From: Conchiformibius steedae
GTDB taxonomy: Bacteria > Pseudomonadota > Gammaproteobacteria > Burkholderiales > Neisseriaceae
Assembly: GCF_014054725.1 (NCBI RefSeq)
Contig: NZ_CP059563.1
Span: forward strand, 2,011,749 to 2,075,748
Direction: 5' to 3'
Length of the DNA stretch: 64,000 nt
Part shown: positions 24,751 through 33,072 of the stretch, piece after piece
Layout: the number at the start of each line of letters is the position of its first letter
Numbering within the stretch: position 1 is the first letter of the stretch
The notes under the pieces: model-generated
Databases searched by the model: none
What the model was told of the DNA's origin: nothing
The model's input: the letters and a program-made list of their open reading frames with translations, nothing else
Position numbers and translations under genes: made by a program

Positions 24751-24960
24751 TTAGTCAGTGTTTGCCAATGCCGATAGTTTACGCCATTGCAGCAAGGGCA
24801 TATCGGTATGGGACGGTTTGTCAGTTTCCGCCAGCCACATTCTGACCGTGCGGTCAGACACGCCCAAATAGTTTGCGGCTGCCGCCTGTGTCATACCCAA
24901 GATACCCAACAGATGGCGCAGATTGGCGGGCGTATAGCCCGTTTCGGGGTAAGTAATCAT
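24751..24960 (-). CDS. Small helix-turn-helix protein
   Basis: 69 residues with an XRE-like helix-turn-helix: MTQAAAANYLGVSDRTVRMW (about 23-42). Probably a DNA-binding regulator of the phage middle region. Its start overlaps the stop of the 53-residue membrane protein (ATGA), so it is coupled to it. A terminator follows within about 30 bases. Confidence 0.7.
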   Translation of the reverse strand: MITYPETGYTPANLRHLLGILGMTQAAAANYLGVSDRTVRMWLAETDKPSHTDMPLLQWRKLSALANTD

Positions 24961-25118
24961 AAGCTAAATGCCCACCACAACAAGGATACGCCGCCAACGG
25001 CATATAACAGCCAGATTTTATATCGGTGTTTGATGAGCCATGCGACTTGTTTATCCAATTTTTCTGATTCTGCCCGTAAGCGTTCACGCTCAATACGGTA
25101 TTCTTCATCATTAAACAT
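24957..25118 (-). CDS. Small membrane protein (53 aa)
   Basis: An Arg/Glu-rich helix (MFNDEEYRIERERLR) precedes one hydrophobic segment (about 34-53). GGAAAGGAAAACC provides the ribosome site. It overlaps the next gene by four bases. Function unknown; single-pass membrane proteins among early genes of temperate phages are often superinfection-exclusion factors, but this is only a possibility. Confidence 0.6.
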   Translation of the reverse strand: MFNDEEYRIERERLRAESEKLDKQVAWLIKHRYKIWLLYAVGGVSLLWWAFSL

Positions 25119-25156
25119 GGTTTTCCTTTCCGCAGCCCCTTGCGGGGCTGCCCGAA

Positions 25157-25420
25157 TTATTTGTTAATAAATGATTTTACTAATGCTACTAAACCGCTTA
25201 ACGCACCCACTGCGCCAAAAATCATGGCTGCGAATGAAAAACGCACATCATAGTTTAGTTTGCGGGTTTCGGCTTGTGCCTTTGCCAGATGCTCTTTTGC
25301 CAGTTCCCGCTCTGTGCGAATTTTCTGCCGCTCTTCGCGTGTTTTCAGGATGTTTTCCAGTTTTTGTACTGTGTCCCAATCCTTGCGCTGGGTGGCGCGG
25401 CGCATTTCTTTTTTAATCAT
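25157..25420 (-). CDS. Coiled-coil protein with C-terminal membrane segment
   Basis: 87 residues from the ATG with GGAG five bases upstream; the longer reading frame has no ribosome site. A Lys/Arg/Glu-rich coiled coil (1-55) is followed by a hydrophobic helix (about 63-82). No family is recognised. It is an early-cassette gene downstream of the phage HU. Confidence 0.6.
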   Translation of the reverse strand: MIKKEMRRATQRKDWDTVQKLENILKTREERQKIRTERELAKEHLAKAQAETRKLNYDVRFSFAAMIFGAVGALSGLVALVKSFINK

Positions 25421-25491
25421 TTTGACTCCGTGTTTGTTGTTGATGTGTGTATTATAGGAAACAATACTTCCTATGTCAAGTGCAAAAACAA

Positions 25492-25535
25492 AAAAACGCC
25501 ACAAAAGTATTTAATACTTTCATGGCGTTGCTGGT
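25492..25535 (-). terminator. Terminator after phage HU gene
   Basis: AACGCCA and TGGCGTT close an inner AAAGTATT/AATACTTT stem, followed on the minus strand by seven T. It ends the Gam-HU transcript before the next small-gene set. Confidence 0.75.
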
Positions 25536-25554
25536 GCTTGTTACTAATTAACTG

Positions 25555-25833
25555 TTAGCTGTTGGCAACCGCATCTTTCAGGTTTTTACCCGCTTTAAAT
25601 TTGGGGACACGGCTGGCGGGGATAATCAGCATTTCGCCCGTGGCGGGGTTACGCCCCAAACGTTCGGCGCGTTTCAGCGTGCCAAACGTACCGAAGCCCG
25701 TCAGTTGCACCTCACTGCCTTGCGCCAGCGTGTTGCCGATAACGGCAGTCAGCGCGTCAATGGCTTTGGCGGCATCGGCTTGGTTTAAGCCTGCTTGTTC
25801 GGCAACGGCTTTAATCAGTTCTTTTTTGTTCAT
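25555..25833 (-). CDS. HU-family DNA-binding protein (phage-encoded)
   Basis: 92 residues, full length for HU. It has the conserved LTGFGTFGTLKRAERLGRN core with the RNPATGE arm (about 44-67), the beta-arm that bends DNA. In Mu, transposition needs host HU (and IHF) to build the transpososome, so a phage-carried copy next to Gam fits a replication role. The usual C-terminal KAGKNLKDAV is intact. It has its own upstream gap of about 95 bases that may hold a promoter. Confidence 0.92.
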   Translation of the reverse strand: MNKKELIKAVAEQAGLNQADAAKAIDALTAVIGNTLAQGSEVQLTGFGTFGTLKRAERLGRNPATGEMLIIPASRVPKFKAGKNLKDAVANS

Positions 25834-25929
25834 GGTTTTACTCCATTATAAGGGTTAAGGGATTGGGCGGTTCCGCCGCCCTGCGGTTGGGGCAAGTTTC
25901 AACTTGCAGAAAGGGTTTTTAAAAACGGT

Positions 25930-26454
25930 TTAAATGTGGCTTAAATCTTGGTCGTGCGGTTCAATCACAAAGTATTCGCGTCCCTCCACGATTTTCAGTC
26001 CGGGTACTTGCCCGCTATCAAACTTGTCGCGCTCGTTTAAGACGGCATCTTTATTGACTTCTTCTTTTACGCGAACAAAACGTTCCAAATCGGGGTTGGC
26101 TTTCAACAATGCCAGCACCGCCGCCGTACCCGTTACCCGCACAGACGGCGGGTTGTTGCGCCATTTAACCGTACCTGTTACCAAATCGGCACTTTTAACA
26201 CTGCCGTTGTCAGTCAGCGCATCGCGGTTGGCTTCACACCAGACTTGTACGGTTTTTTGCAACTCTTCCATTTGGGCGTTCAGCGGGGCAGTGGCTTCGG
26301 CGTACTGCTGTTGCAAGGCGGCAATGCCATCGTTCATCTCGGCTTCTTGGCGTTTGACTTCACGACTGATGTCGCCAATTTGCTTAATGGCATCAATAAT
26401 ATCCTGTTTGCTTTGGTTGGACAGGGCGGCGGTTTTTACACGGGTTTTGCTCAT
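25930..26454 (-). CDS. gam: Gam host-nuclease inhibitor protein
   Basis: 174 residues of the Mu Gam family. The long N-terminal coiled coil (about 15-75) is followed by the compact core with TGTVKWRNNPPSVRVTG (about 93-109) and NKDAVLNERDKFDSGQVPGL (about 134-153). Gam is a dimeric Ku-like protein that binds double-strand ends and blocks RecBCD exonuclease, protecting phage DNA. It overlaps the previous gene by four bases. Confidence 0.92.
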   Translation of the reverse strand: MSKTRVKTAALSNQSKQDIIDAIKQIGDISREVKRQEAEMNDGIAALQQQYAEATAPLNAQMEELQKTVQVWCEANRDALTDNGSVKSADLVTGTVKWRNNPPSVRVTGTAAVLALLKANPDLERFVRVKEEVNKDAVLNERDKFDSGQVPGLKIVEGREYFVIEPHDQDLSHI

Positions 26455-26819
26455 AGTGTTTTTCCTTTACTTAAGATTTTTAAAAGTTGTTGCAGTCGGT
26501 TACGGTTTGCTGCCATCTGTTCGGGCGTGGGTTTATGGGGCAACAGCTTGACCGTGGGCGGCGGCACGGGTGGCAGACTGTCAATAATCAGGCGGGGTGT
26601 CGGAAACCGCTCGGCATTCGCCCAAAAGGTGGCAAATGCCTGCTTCAGACGTTGGCTGTCGCGCTCCTCATCCCATGCCCACGGCAAGTTATCAAAGGTG
26701 GTTTGCCATGCCATCATCGTGCCTTCAATCGCATCGGCGGCAGGGGCATAGGCCAAACGCAGGGTTAAGGTGTATTGCAAACACTCAACCAGTGTATTGT
26801 TTACTTCAGGTGGCATCAT
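26451..26819 (-). CDS. Uncharacterised early phage protein
   Basis: 122 residues beginning MMPPEVNNTLVECLQYTL. The middle (WQTTFDNLPWAWDEERDSQRLK split across about 38-60) followed by a Pro-rich stretch PPVPPP resembles helicase-loader-like or replication-associated small proteins of neisserial phages, but no family can be named with certainty. It overlaps both neighbours by four bases. Confidence 0.6.
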   Translation of the reverse strand: MMPPEVNNTLVECLQYTLTLRLAYAPAADAIEGTMMAWQTTFDNLPWAWDEERDSQRLKQAFATFWANAERFPTPRLIIDSLPPVPPPTVKLLPHKPTPEQMAANRNRLQQLLKILSKGKTL

Positions 26820-27289
26820 CGTTTAAATTTCTCCAAGTTGACCGCTGCGCTTAAGGTTTTACTGGACACAGCGGGGGTGGTGGATTGATGGGGTGTGGCG
26901 GGTCGGACGGCAGTGGTATCGGCAGGCTGCCAACCTGCCAGCACTTCATACAACCAGCCGTGTGTTTTTAAGGGGAGCTTCAGCGTGTGGCGTGCCGCTA
27001 ATGCAGTGGCAAAGGCATAACGCCATGCTTCGGGCGGCGCGGGGTGGACAACGCGGTTGCGGGTAATTTCGCCTGCCTGTATGTCGCTTGCCAGTTCCGC
27101 CAACAGCTTCGCCGTGCGCCCAAATGACAGGCTTCCTTTGGCTGGGCGAAACAAACCCAGATACTGCAATGCAGGTTTTGCCAGCTCGCCCAATTGCGCG
27201 GTTAAAACCACTACTTCACGGGCATCATCGTGCGCCAACAGAGCGTCTAGGCTGTTTTCCGCGCCGCAGCAGGGGCAACGGGTTTTCAT
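26816..27289 (-). CDS. Uncharacterised early protein with N-terminal zinc-finger pair
   Basis: 157 residues. The N-terminus MKTRCPCCGAENSLDALLAH has a C-x-x-C pair that may bind zinc with other residues, although only one pair is visible. A helical domain follows, and the C-terminal 40 residues are Thr/Ala/Pro-rich. By position among early genes it may act in DNA metabolism. It overlaps both neighbours by four bases, so it is part of the coupled early operon. Confidence 0.6.
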   Translation of the reverse strand: MKTRCPCCGAENSLDALLAHDDAREVVVLTAQLGELAKPALQYLGLFRPAKGSLSFGRTAKLLAELASDIQAGEITRNRVVHPAPPEAWRYAFATALAARHTLKLPLKTHGWLYEVLAGWQPADTTAVRPATPHQSTTPAVSSKTLSAAVNLEKFKR

Positions 27290-27615
27290 GATTTTCTCGC
27301 TTTCATATCAATCGGGCGCAGCGACATACCAGACAAGTGGGTCAGATTCAGACTGACCATGTCAGCCACTCTGTCCTTTCTCTCCCGCTTTAACCGCAAA
27401 AATGTAAATGGCGTGAGAATCACGACTTCATCACTTTCCTGCAATCCTGCCCATTTGATGCAGTCGCCGCGCTGAATGCCACATTCGCTATCATTAACCT
27501 GTAAAACCAAATACCAACTGTTTTTATAGATAGATATGCCACGACAGGGATGCGGTGGTGGATAGTTTCCGAAACAACGCGCAATCTGGCGCATAAAATC
27601 TTTTAGGTTGCTCAT
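27286..27615 (-). CDS. Uncharacterised early phage protein (109 aa)
   Basis: 109 residues beginning MSNLKDFMRQIARCFGNYPP. It contains CGIQRGDCIKWAGLQESDEVVIL (in the range 45-70), which looks like a small beta-barrel, and a basic C-terminus. No family is recognised. It is coupled by four-base overlaps on both sides. Confidence 0.55.
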   Translation of the reverse strand: MSNLKDFMRQIARCFGNYPPPHPCRGISIYKNSWYLVLQVNDSECGIQRGDCIKWAGLQESDEVVILTPFTFLRLKRERKDRVADMVSLNLTHLSGMSLRPIDMKARKS

Positions 27616-28298
27616 GACGGTTGCTCCAATTGTCGCGCCGTTTCCGCTTCTCCGCCCATTGCGTGATGCAGTTGCGCGGATTTGCCTGCATCGCGACCGA
27701 TTCTGTAGTCGGCGGCGGCCATCAACTGCGTATAGCCGTCGGCATGGCGTTTGCGGTCGGGGGCTTCTTGGATTTCATAACGGCTCATATGCCGTTCAAT
27801 CAGCCCTTTCTCATGGGTAGTCATGGCAAATTCGCTTACCATGCCACTTACGGTTTGCACCCAGCCGATGCAAAAGGCATCGGCACGGTAGATTTTGGCT
27901 GAGCGCGGACGCACATATTTCAGGGTGTCTGCCATATAGCGGCGGCGGGCAGCCTGAAGCTGGCGCAGCAGCACTTCGTAGGCGTAGGCAGCGATTTCGG
28001 CGCGGTGCGCGGGACCGACAAATACGGCACAGCCTGCTTGAAAAAAGTCGTTCACACCGAAAGCATGGCTGACCGTGTGTATCAGTTGCCAATGCCAATC
28101 AGGTAAGTTACGCGTTTTGGCGGCAGGGCGGCTGACTTCACTGATTTCTGACAAGTCCACATCCACCTGATTCAAGCCGTATTGCGCCATCAATGCCTGT
28201 GCGTGCTTCAATGCCTGCGCCGCTTCGTTTTCATTGGCGGATTGGCTTAATGCCAAGCATTTTTTGATTTTTTCTAAAGCCTTATTCTTGTCCATCAT
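27612..28298 (-). CDS. DUF2786 domain protein
   Basis: 228 residues from the first of two adjacent ATG codons after AGGA. The N-terminal 40 residues (ALEKIKKCLALSQSANENEA and AAQALKHAQALMAQYGL) are the typical DUF2786 domain, followed by a longer conserved region (WQLIHTVSHAFGVNDFF) of the kind often linked to it. These proteins occur in early regions of Mu-like prophages; the activity is unknown. It overlaps the preceding gene by 17 bases. Confidence 0.8.
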   Translation of the reverse strand: MMDKNKALEKIKKCLALSQSANENEAAQALKHAQALMAQYGLNQVDVDLSEISEVSRPAAKTRNLPDWHWQLIHTVSHAFGVNDFFQAGCAVFVGPAHRAEIAAYAYEVLLRQLQAARRRYMADTLKYVRPRSAKIYRADAFCIGWVQTVSGMVSEFAMTTHEKGLIERHMSRYEIQEAPDRKRHADGYTQLMAAADYRIGRDAGKSAQLHHAMGGEAETARQLEQPS

Positions 28299-28536
28299 TT
28301 TGTCCTGTGCTTTTCCATTCTTGCGCCAGCTCGTCATACACGCCCAAGTCTCTCTGATGATTGCTGTAATAACTGTTCATCTTGAACATCACATCGGATG
28401 CAGCATCAGTTGCAGTCGGCCAACGGTAACCATCGGTATCAGCCAGCAGCTTGTCGCCATTTTTCAGAGTGGCTGCGTGTAGCCCGTTCTGCTCTGTTAC
28501 CTGCAACGTCAGGTGGTAGGTTTGTTGTTTACTCAT
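28282..28536 (-). CDS. Small early phage protein (84 aa)
   Basis: 84 residues from MSKQQTYHLTLQVTEQ; the ATG overlaps the stop of the upstream regulator (ATGA). Acidic and soluble, with a probable beta-hairpin at the start. No family is recognised. It is one of a chain of coupled early genes. Confidence 0.55.
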   Translation of the reverse strand: MSKQQTYHLTLQVTEQNGLHAATLKNGDKLLADTDGYRWPTATDAASDVMFKMNSYYSNHQRDLGVYDELAQEWKSTGQNDGQE

Positions 28537-28826
28537 CAATGACTCCGTTGTTGTAAAATAGACTGATACTGTGGCGATAATAAGTCGTGTGGCTCGCAGT
28601 CCAGCCAATCCGCCAAACGGTCAAACCAATCTTGACGCGGCAAAAAACTGCCTTTGCGCCAGTAATGCACTGTTTGACCAGAGACAGGCACTTGGCAAAA
28701 CTCGCCGATTTTCTGTGCCATCTCCTTGTCATGGATGTTGCGCCAACCTTTTTCAGCCAGTAATTCCGCAAGGTTTGCCGCAAATTCACGGCGGGCATCT
28801 GGCAGTAGTCCACATCTTCCACTCAT
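28536..28826 (-). CDS. Cro/XRE-like DNA-binding protein
   Basis: 96 residues with a helix-turn-helix in the middle: MAQKIGEFCQVPVSGQTVHYW (about 36-56) followed by RKGSFLPRQDWFDRLADWL. This is the pattern of small phage regulators that bind operator DNA. It is the first gene after a 70-base gap and probably regulates early or middle genes. Coupled to the next gene by a four-base overlap. Confidence 0.65.
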   Translation of the reverse strand: MSGRCGLLPDARREFAANLAELLAEKGWRNIHDKEMAQKIGEFCQVPVSGQTVHYWRKGSFLPRQDWFDRLADWLDCEPHDLLSPQYQSILQQRSH

Positions 28827-28897
28827 GGTGCAAATTCCTTTAAATTAATGGTTTATCAAATTGGCAGGGCAAAAAAATATATCGCCCCGCCAAAGGC

Positions 28898-29086
28898 TTA
28901 TGCAGCTTGCGGCTGCCGATGTTGCTGTTTTGCCAGCTCCGCCATTACCCGCTCCTGCCAGCGCAACAGATGCTGTTTCTGCTCTTCGGTTACATAGGGA
29001 ATGGCGACAAAACCATAACCACCATTCATAAACACGCGGGCTTCATTCAAACATTCGCGCCGCTCTTCAATCGGTACTTGCTTCAT
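28898..29086 (-). CDS. DUF1382-like small phage protein
   Basis: 62 residues. RECLNEARVFMNGGYGFVAIP (about 9-29) matches the pattern of the DUF1382 proteins of lambdoid and other phages, whose function is unknown. Its start lies inside the end of the preceding 59-residue gene, overlapping by 20 bases. Confidence 0.7.
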   Translation of the reverse strand: MKQVPIEERRECLNEARVFMNGGYGFVAIPYVTEEQKQHLLRWQERVMAELAKQQHRQPQAA

Positions 29087-29246
29087 GTTTCTGCTCCTGT
29101 TGCTGGTGTTCGCACTTTAAACATACTTCTGCCCAGTTATTCAATCCGCCGCCGCGCCCGTGTCCGATAAAGCGGAAGTTCCGTAAAAACTTGGCTTTGC
29201 GGCACACGGCGCATTCTTTGCGGCGTTGCCATCTGCGCTGCGCCAT
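29067..29246 (-). CDS. Small zinc-ribbon-like protein (59 aa)
   Basis: Starts at an ATG two bases after AAGGAG, or the ribosome site may serve it at short range. Two C-x-x-C pairs (ECAVC at 11-15, VCLKC at 41-45) frame a Gly/Arg-rich basic loop, the design of a zinc ribbon that binds nucleic acid or protein. It is located between the 114-residue gene and the DUF1382-like gene. No named family. Confidence 0.65.
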   Translation of the reverse strand: MAQRRWQRRKECAVCRKAKFLRNFRFIGHGRGGGLNNWAEVCLKCEHQQQEQKHEASTD

Positions 29247-29250
29247 CTCC

Positions 29251-29595
29251 TTACTCCCGTTTCGGTCGCTTCGGGCAGTTTTGACACGCCCGCCAATGCG
29301 CCATTTTCATGGGATTGTGAGTAGGGGCTTTACCGTTGGCGGTTTCCACGCACATCAGCAATGGCATTTCCGCCCCTGTATGTGGGCAAGCGATGCGCGT
29401 GTACACTTCCAACACACGCTCGCACACCTTATCCGTACTGCCTGCATATTTGCCATTCATAATCAGGCTGACAGCAGTCAGGCTGTACCCCAAGTCTTTG
29501 GCGACAATCCCGCGTGAGCTTTCCGCCACCTTTGCTTCCAAAATACCAAACCACTCTTCATGCATATATGGCTTGTTAATACGTTTATTCGTCAT
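29251..29595 (-). CDS. Early phage protein with helix-turn-helix
   Basis: 114 residues from MTNKRINKPYMHEEWF, whose ATG overlaps the previous gene by 11 bases. The region VAKDLGYSLTAVSLIMNGKYA (about 30-50) is helix-turn-helix-like, as in proteins that recognise DNA with a LacI/XRE-type motif. The C-terminus has ACPHTGAEMP and a C-x-x-C pair (ACQNCPKRPKRE). It may be a regulator or a replication accessory. Confidence 0.65.
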   Translation of the reverse strand: MTNKRINKPYMHEEWFGILEAKVAESSRGIVAKDLGYSLTAVSLIMNGKYAGSTDKVCERVLEVYTRIACPHTGAEMPLLMCVETANGKAPTHNPMKMAHWRACQNCPKRPKRE

Positions 29596-30145
29596 CGCTG
29601 TATTCCTTTTTATAAACTGTTGCTTGAGTATTGGGGTCGTACACTTCCGTGATGTGCCATACCTGCGGCGCACGTCCGCCCGTGTTTTTAACCAACACAT
29701 AATGCGGACGGTTCGCCGTTCCCGTGTTTTTCAGATAGCCTGCCTTTGCCAACCATGCTGTGTAATGGCGCAAGGTGCTGCGGGCAATGGTATGGCTCAT
29801 ACCGATATGCACCTGCAACTCGTCCAACCCAAAACTTTTCAGGATTTTGATGGTGCGCCATGCTACGGACGACAAGGTTTCGGGCAAGGGCTGTCCGTGG
29901 CGGTCAATACGCGGTGCATCCACACCGCAATCTTTCAACAGCCGCCATGTTTTAACCAGTTTGCCTGTAAACACATCACGCTGCTTCAACACTTCCACAT
30001 AGCCCGCCTTTTCCAAACCCAACATCAAGGTGGCAACATTTTTCGGATTGATGCCCGTTTTGCCTGCCAGTGTGTTGGCAGATAAAAACACCGTTTTTTG
30101 CTGGCGCAGGATGTCCCAAATTTGCTGACGGCGGGGCTTTCTCAT
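29585..30145 (-). CDS. Winged-helix DNA-binding early protein
   Basis: 186 residues with two likely winged-helix units: LAGKTGINPKNVATLMLGLEK (about 26-46) and HIGMSHTIARSTLRHYTAWL (about 116-135). It is directly downstream of MuB with a four-base overlap. It probably binds DNA as a regulator of phage development. No closer family is recognised. Confidence 0.7.
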   Translation of the reverse strand: MRKPRRQQIWDILRQQKTVFLSANTLAGKTGINPKNVATLMLGLEKAGYVEVLKQRDVFTGKLVKTWRLLKDCGVDAPRIDRHGQPLPETLSSVAWRTIKILKSFGLDELQVHIGMSHTIARSTLRHYTAWLAKAGYLKNTGTANRPHYVLVKNTGGRAPQVWHITEVYDPNTQATVYKKEYSDDE

Positions 30146-30870
30146 ACGCGCACCCCGCGTTTCGGCACTTCCCCTTTATAAAATTCAAAGCCTTGCATTT
30201 TGGCAATGCTACCCATATCCGCCGATTCATAGCCGTTTACCGCTGCCGCCTCCGCCAAATTCACCAAATTGACGGTTACGCGCCGCACCGACCCGTGTGC
30301 CAGTTCCACAATATGCGCCAGCAGCTCTTTATCAATCTGCACATCAGGCGCATACACCGCCGCCAACAGCTCCGCATCTGCCATGCTCACGGGCTGGGCA
30401 GGAATCCAACTCAACACGCGCCCGTGGAAACGCTCGTATTTTTTCAGCTTGTTGGGCAACTGCTCTTCGCCCACCAGCATAATAGGAGCTTGACTGCCCT
30501 CGTAGATGTCGCGTACCAGCTCCACCATGCCCGCCTTGCTGACCAGATAATCGGCTTCATCCAAGATTAAGGGGCGTTGGCTGGCAGCAAGCTGTTCGAC
30601 AATATTGTCCAAGCTGGCGGCAACGTTTTTGCCAACGGGTACACCCATTTCAAAACAGGCTTTTTCCAGCAGGGTTTTTTTGCTCCAAGCCGAGCGCAGT
30701 TGCACATAATAGGCTTGGGTGCGGTTGGCAACCGCCACCGTAGCAGTGGTCTTACCGTAACCGCTCGGACCATACAACACGCCCAGTCCAGGCAAGCCGT
30801 CCATACGGTTGGTCAGTTTTTCCATCGCAATCGCGACCAAAGAAAGGTTGTTAATATTGGCAATTTTCAT
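30142..30870 (-). CDS. MuB-like AAA+ ATPase, transposition target selector
   Basis: 242 residues. Walker A is GPSGYGKTT (34-42) and Walker B LILDEAD (101-107). MuB-like proteins form ATP filaments on target DNA, stimulate the transposase and give target immunity. The N-terminal DNA-binding domain of Mu B is shorter or missing here (Mu B is about 312 residues), as in B3/D3112-like phages and Tn-related ATPases. It lies directly after the transposase gene. Confidence 0.9.
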   Translation of the reverse strand: MKIANINNLSLVAIAMEKLTNRMDGLPGLGVLYGPSGYGKTTATVAVANRTQAYYVQLRSAWSKKTLLEKACFEMGVPVGKNVAASLDNIVEQLAASQRPLILDEADYLVSKAGMVELVRDIYEGSQAPIMLVGEEQLPNKLKKYERFHGRVLSWIPAQPVSMADAELLAAVYAPDVQIDKELLAHIVELAHGSVRRVTVNLVNLAEAAAVNGYESADMGSIAKMQGFEFYKGEVPKRGVRV

Positions 30871-30918
30871 GATAGAATTACTCCGTTTAGATAGGTTTTA
30901 AAAAATCTTTAAACACAT

Positions 30919-30945
30919 GGCGCAGGAAGTTCCGTTTCCTGCGCC
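30919..30945 (-). terminator. Strong hairpin between transposase and MuB genes
   Basis: GGCGCAGGAA pairs perfectly with TTCCTGCGCC around a seven-base loop. No T run follows at once on the minus strand, so it may be an attenuator or an RNA-stability element that sets the ratio of transposase to MuB, not a full terminator. Confidence 0.45.
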
Positions 30946-30951
30946 GCTTTG

Positions 30952-33072
30952 TCAGGCAGCCTGCTTGTGCATCGCCTGATACTCATGGCTTTGTGGATAA
31001 CGCTTAACCCACCGCGCCGCTGCATCAGGCAAATCCGCCCTGTCGCAGATGCGCCAGTATTCGGCAAACCGTTCCGCCGCCGTTTCAGGCACACGCCACA
31101 CATTTGCCTGCTGTACCTCGCTTACTGGCACAACCACCGCCTGCTGCTTGTCCGCATTTGCCCGTTCCGCCAAGCGCACCATCGCCGCTTCCCCTTTGGC
31201 TGCCAGTTCCGCCCCCGATAAATCCAACACCATGCCTCCCAAATTCACGCTGGGCTGATGTTCCAACAACGCCGCCCCGCGCCGTTCTGCCAGCGCATCC
31301 TGCACCCGTACTTCCGCCCGTTTGATACGCGCTTCCGTGCGTTTGTCTATCGCTTGAGCCACCACACTTTCAGGGTAGTAGGATTGACTGTTACCATTCC
31401 ATTCCGCCTTGCATACCAGCCTGCCCGCATCGTCATACACCCACACCCATTGTGCGTCCTGCACATCGTAGCCCACCCGCATTTCCAAACCGTTGTACTC
31501 ATTAAGTTGTTCACTAAAATAAACATTGTTGAAAATACTGATTTCACCACGTCTTACCGTGCGGACAATTTGCGGACGGAATAACCAGCCTTCCTCTTCC
31601 GCCCCCACTTTTGGCGGCTCGCCAAACTCCTTAACCTTTAACGCCCACATCTCATGTGGCGTTAAGTGGCGTTTCTTACCGTTTGCGTCCGTGATTTTCG
31701 GCAGGCTGCGGTGTGGACGGTTGTTATAATCGTCCACAATCGCTTCCACATAAGCCTTAAACTCATCCCAAGTGGGAATCGGGCTATTGATGATTTTCCC
31801 GTGCAGCTTGATTTCCTTGCGCGACCAGCGATACACCGTTTTCCGTGCCTCATCATCCATATCCTTGCCGATATAGCTGGGCAAGGCTTTAGCTGCATGG
31901 GTAAATATCTGGTGGCTGCGTTCCGATGCCCCTTTCGCTTGCGAGTTATAAGCGCGGGCGTGTTTCATCGTCATGCCCAACCGTCCCATTAAGCCCACCG
32001 CCTCATCGGTCATCATCAGATTTTCAAAGCCTTTACCCCAGTCCACATACCACACCGCCCCAATCGCCGTACGACTCGCATGGCACAAGGCTTCAAGCAC
32101 CGTAAAACGGCTTTCCGCCAAGCCCACGCTCCAACCCATCAGCCGCCGTGTCGCAATATCCAACACCGTCGTGATTTCAGGTCTAAACGGCTTACCGCTC
32201 AACGGATTCAACACCTCCGCGTCAAACTGATGCCCGTCCGCCGTGTAAATCGCCGCAGGTGGCAGGTGCAAAAATTCCCGCCGCGTAAACGGCAAATCGT
32301 TTTTCAACTCCCGCGCCCCCTTGCGCCCCACCTGACGGCTGACCATGCCCATTTTCGCCAACGCCCGCCGCACCGCATGGACACTCGGCGGTTTTTCAAG
32401 TGGTTTTTGCGCCGCCCAATCAGACACAAAATAGAGGTAAGCCCGTTCCACACTCGGCTTCATCGGCTGCTGCCAATGCTGCAAAAACAAGTTCAACCAC
32501 GCAGGCACACGCATATCTGCCTGTATCTTTTTCGCAATCAGATTACCCGAAGCCTCACGCTGCGCGAACCAACGTTTAATCGTCCGACTGCTGGGTATGC
32601 CCCCACCACCGCCGCGCTTATCGTTAGCTGCCGCCAACATCGCCGCCAAATGCGGATATTCCGCTTGTTTGGCTTGGGTCAGCAGCGTGGTAATTGCCGC
32701 ATCCTTACCCACACCCGTTTGCGTCATCAGCTTTTCCACTTCCTGCAACACCGCCAACCGCGCCCCCTCCTGATTACGTTGTGCTGCTGTACTGCCAGCC
32801 AACGCATCTTCACGGGTATCAGCCTGTACAGCAGGCAACGGTGCAGGTGCAGTTTCCGCCAACAGCTTTTCAGCCTGTTGCGCCTGTATCTGTTTCAAGA
32901 TAGCAGGTGGCGGCGTGTACATTTTTTTCACACCGCCTTTGCCGCCTTTGGCTGCCACTTCAATAAATGCCCATGCTTCCGTTTTAATTCGCTTGGTTAA
33001 GCCTGATTTGCTTTTTGGCAAATCGGGCAGCTCCAAAGCCAATAATTCTGCAATGGAAAACTGCATACTCAT
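30952..33072 (-). CDS. Mu-type DDE transposase
   Basis: 706 residues. The N-terminal 60 residues contain the Mu-type DNA-binding domain (about 22-55, with the Gly/Lys-rich GGKGGVKKMYTPP segment) also seen in the repressor. The catalytic core has D279 (YTADGHQFD), D344 (WYVDWGKGFE) and E384 (KGASERSHQIF), fitting the DDE triad. It cuts and joins phage ends during integration and replicative transposition. The C-terminal part should bind MuB. The length is slightly above MuA (663). It overlaps Ner by four bases. Confidence 0.95.
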   Translation of the reverse strand: MSMQFSIAELLALELPDLPKSKSGLTKRIKTEAWAFIEVAAKGGKGGVKKMYTPPPAILKQIQAQQAEKLLAETAPAPLPAVQADTREDALAGSTAAQRNQEGARLAVLQEVEKLMTQTGVGKDAAITTLLTQAKQAEYPHLAAMLAAANDKRGGGGGIPSSRTIKRWFAQREASGNLIAKKIQADMRVPAWLNLFLQHWQQPMKPSVERAYLYFVSDWAAQKPLEKPPSVHAVRRALAKMGMVSRQVGRKGARELKNDLPFTRREFLHLPPAAIYTADGHQFDAEVLNPLSGKPFRPEITTVLDIATRRLMGWSVGLAESRFTVLEALCHASRTAIGAVWYVDWGKGFENLMMTDEAVGLMGRLGMTMKHARAYNSQAKGASERSHQIFTHAAKALPSYIGKDMDDEARKTVYRWSRKEIKLHGKIINSPIPTWDEFKAYVEAIVDDYNNRPHRSLPKITDANGKKRHLTPHEMWALKVKEFGEPPKVGAEEEGWLFRPQIVRTVRRGEISIFNNVYFSEQLNEYNGLEMRVGYDVQDAQWVWVYDDAGRLVCKAEWNGNSQSYYPESVVAQAIDKRTEARIKRAEVRVQDALAERRGAALLEHQPSVNLGGMVLDLSGAELAAKGEAAMVRLAERANADKQQAVVVPVSEVQQANVWRVPETAAERFAEYWRICDRADLPDAAARWVKRYPQSHEYQAMHKQAA

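Noticed and set aside
32080-33000. Long plus-strand open frame (306 codons) opposite the transposase gene
   Set aside because: It is antisense to the well-supported transposase, very rich in Arg and His as expected from a shadow frame, and has no ribosome site or family.
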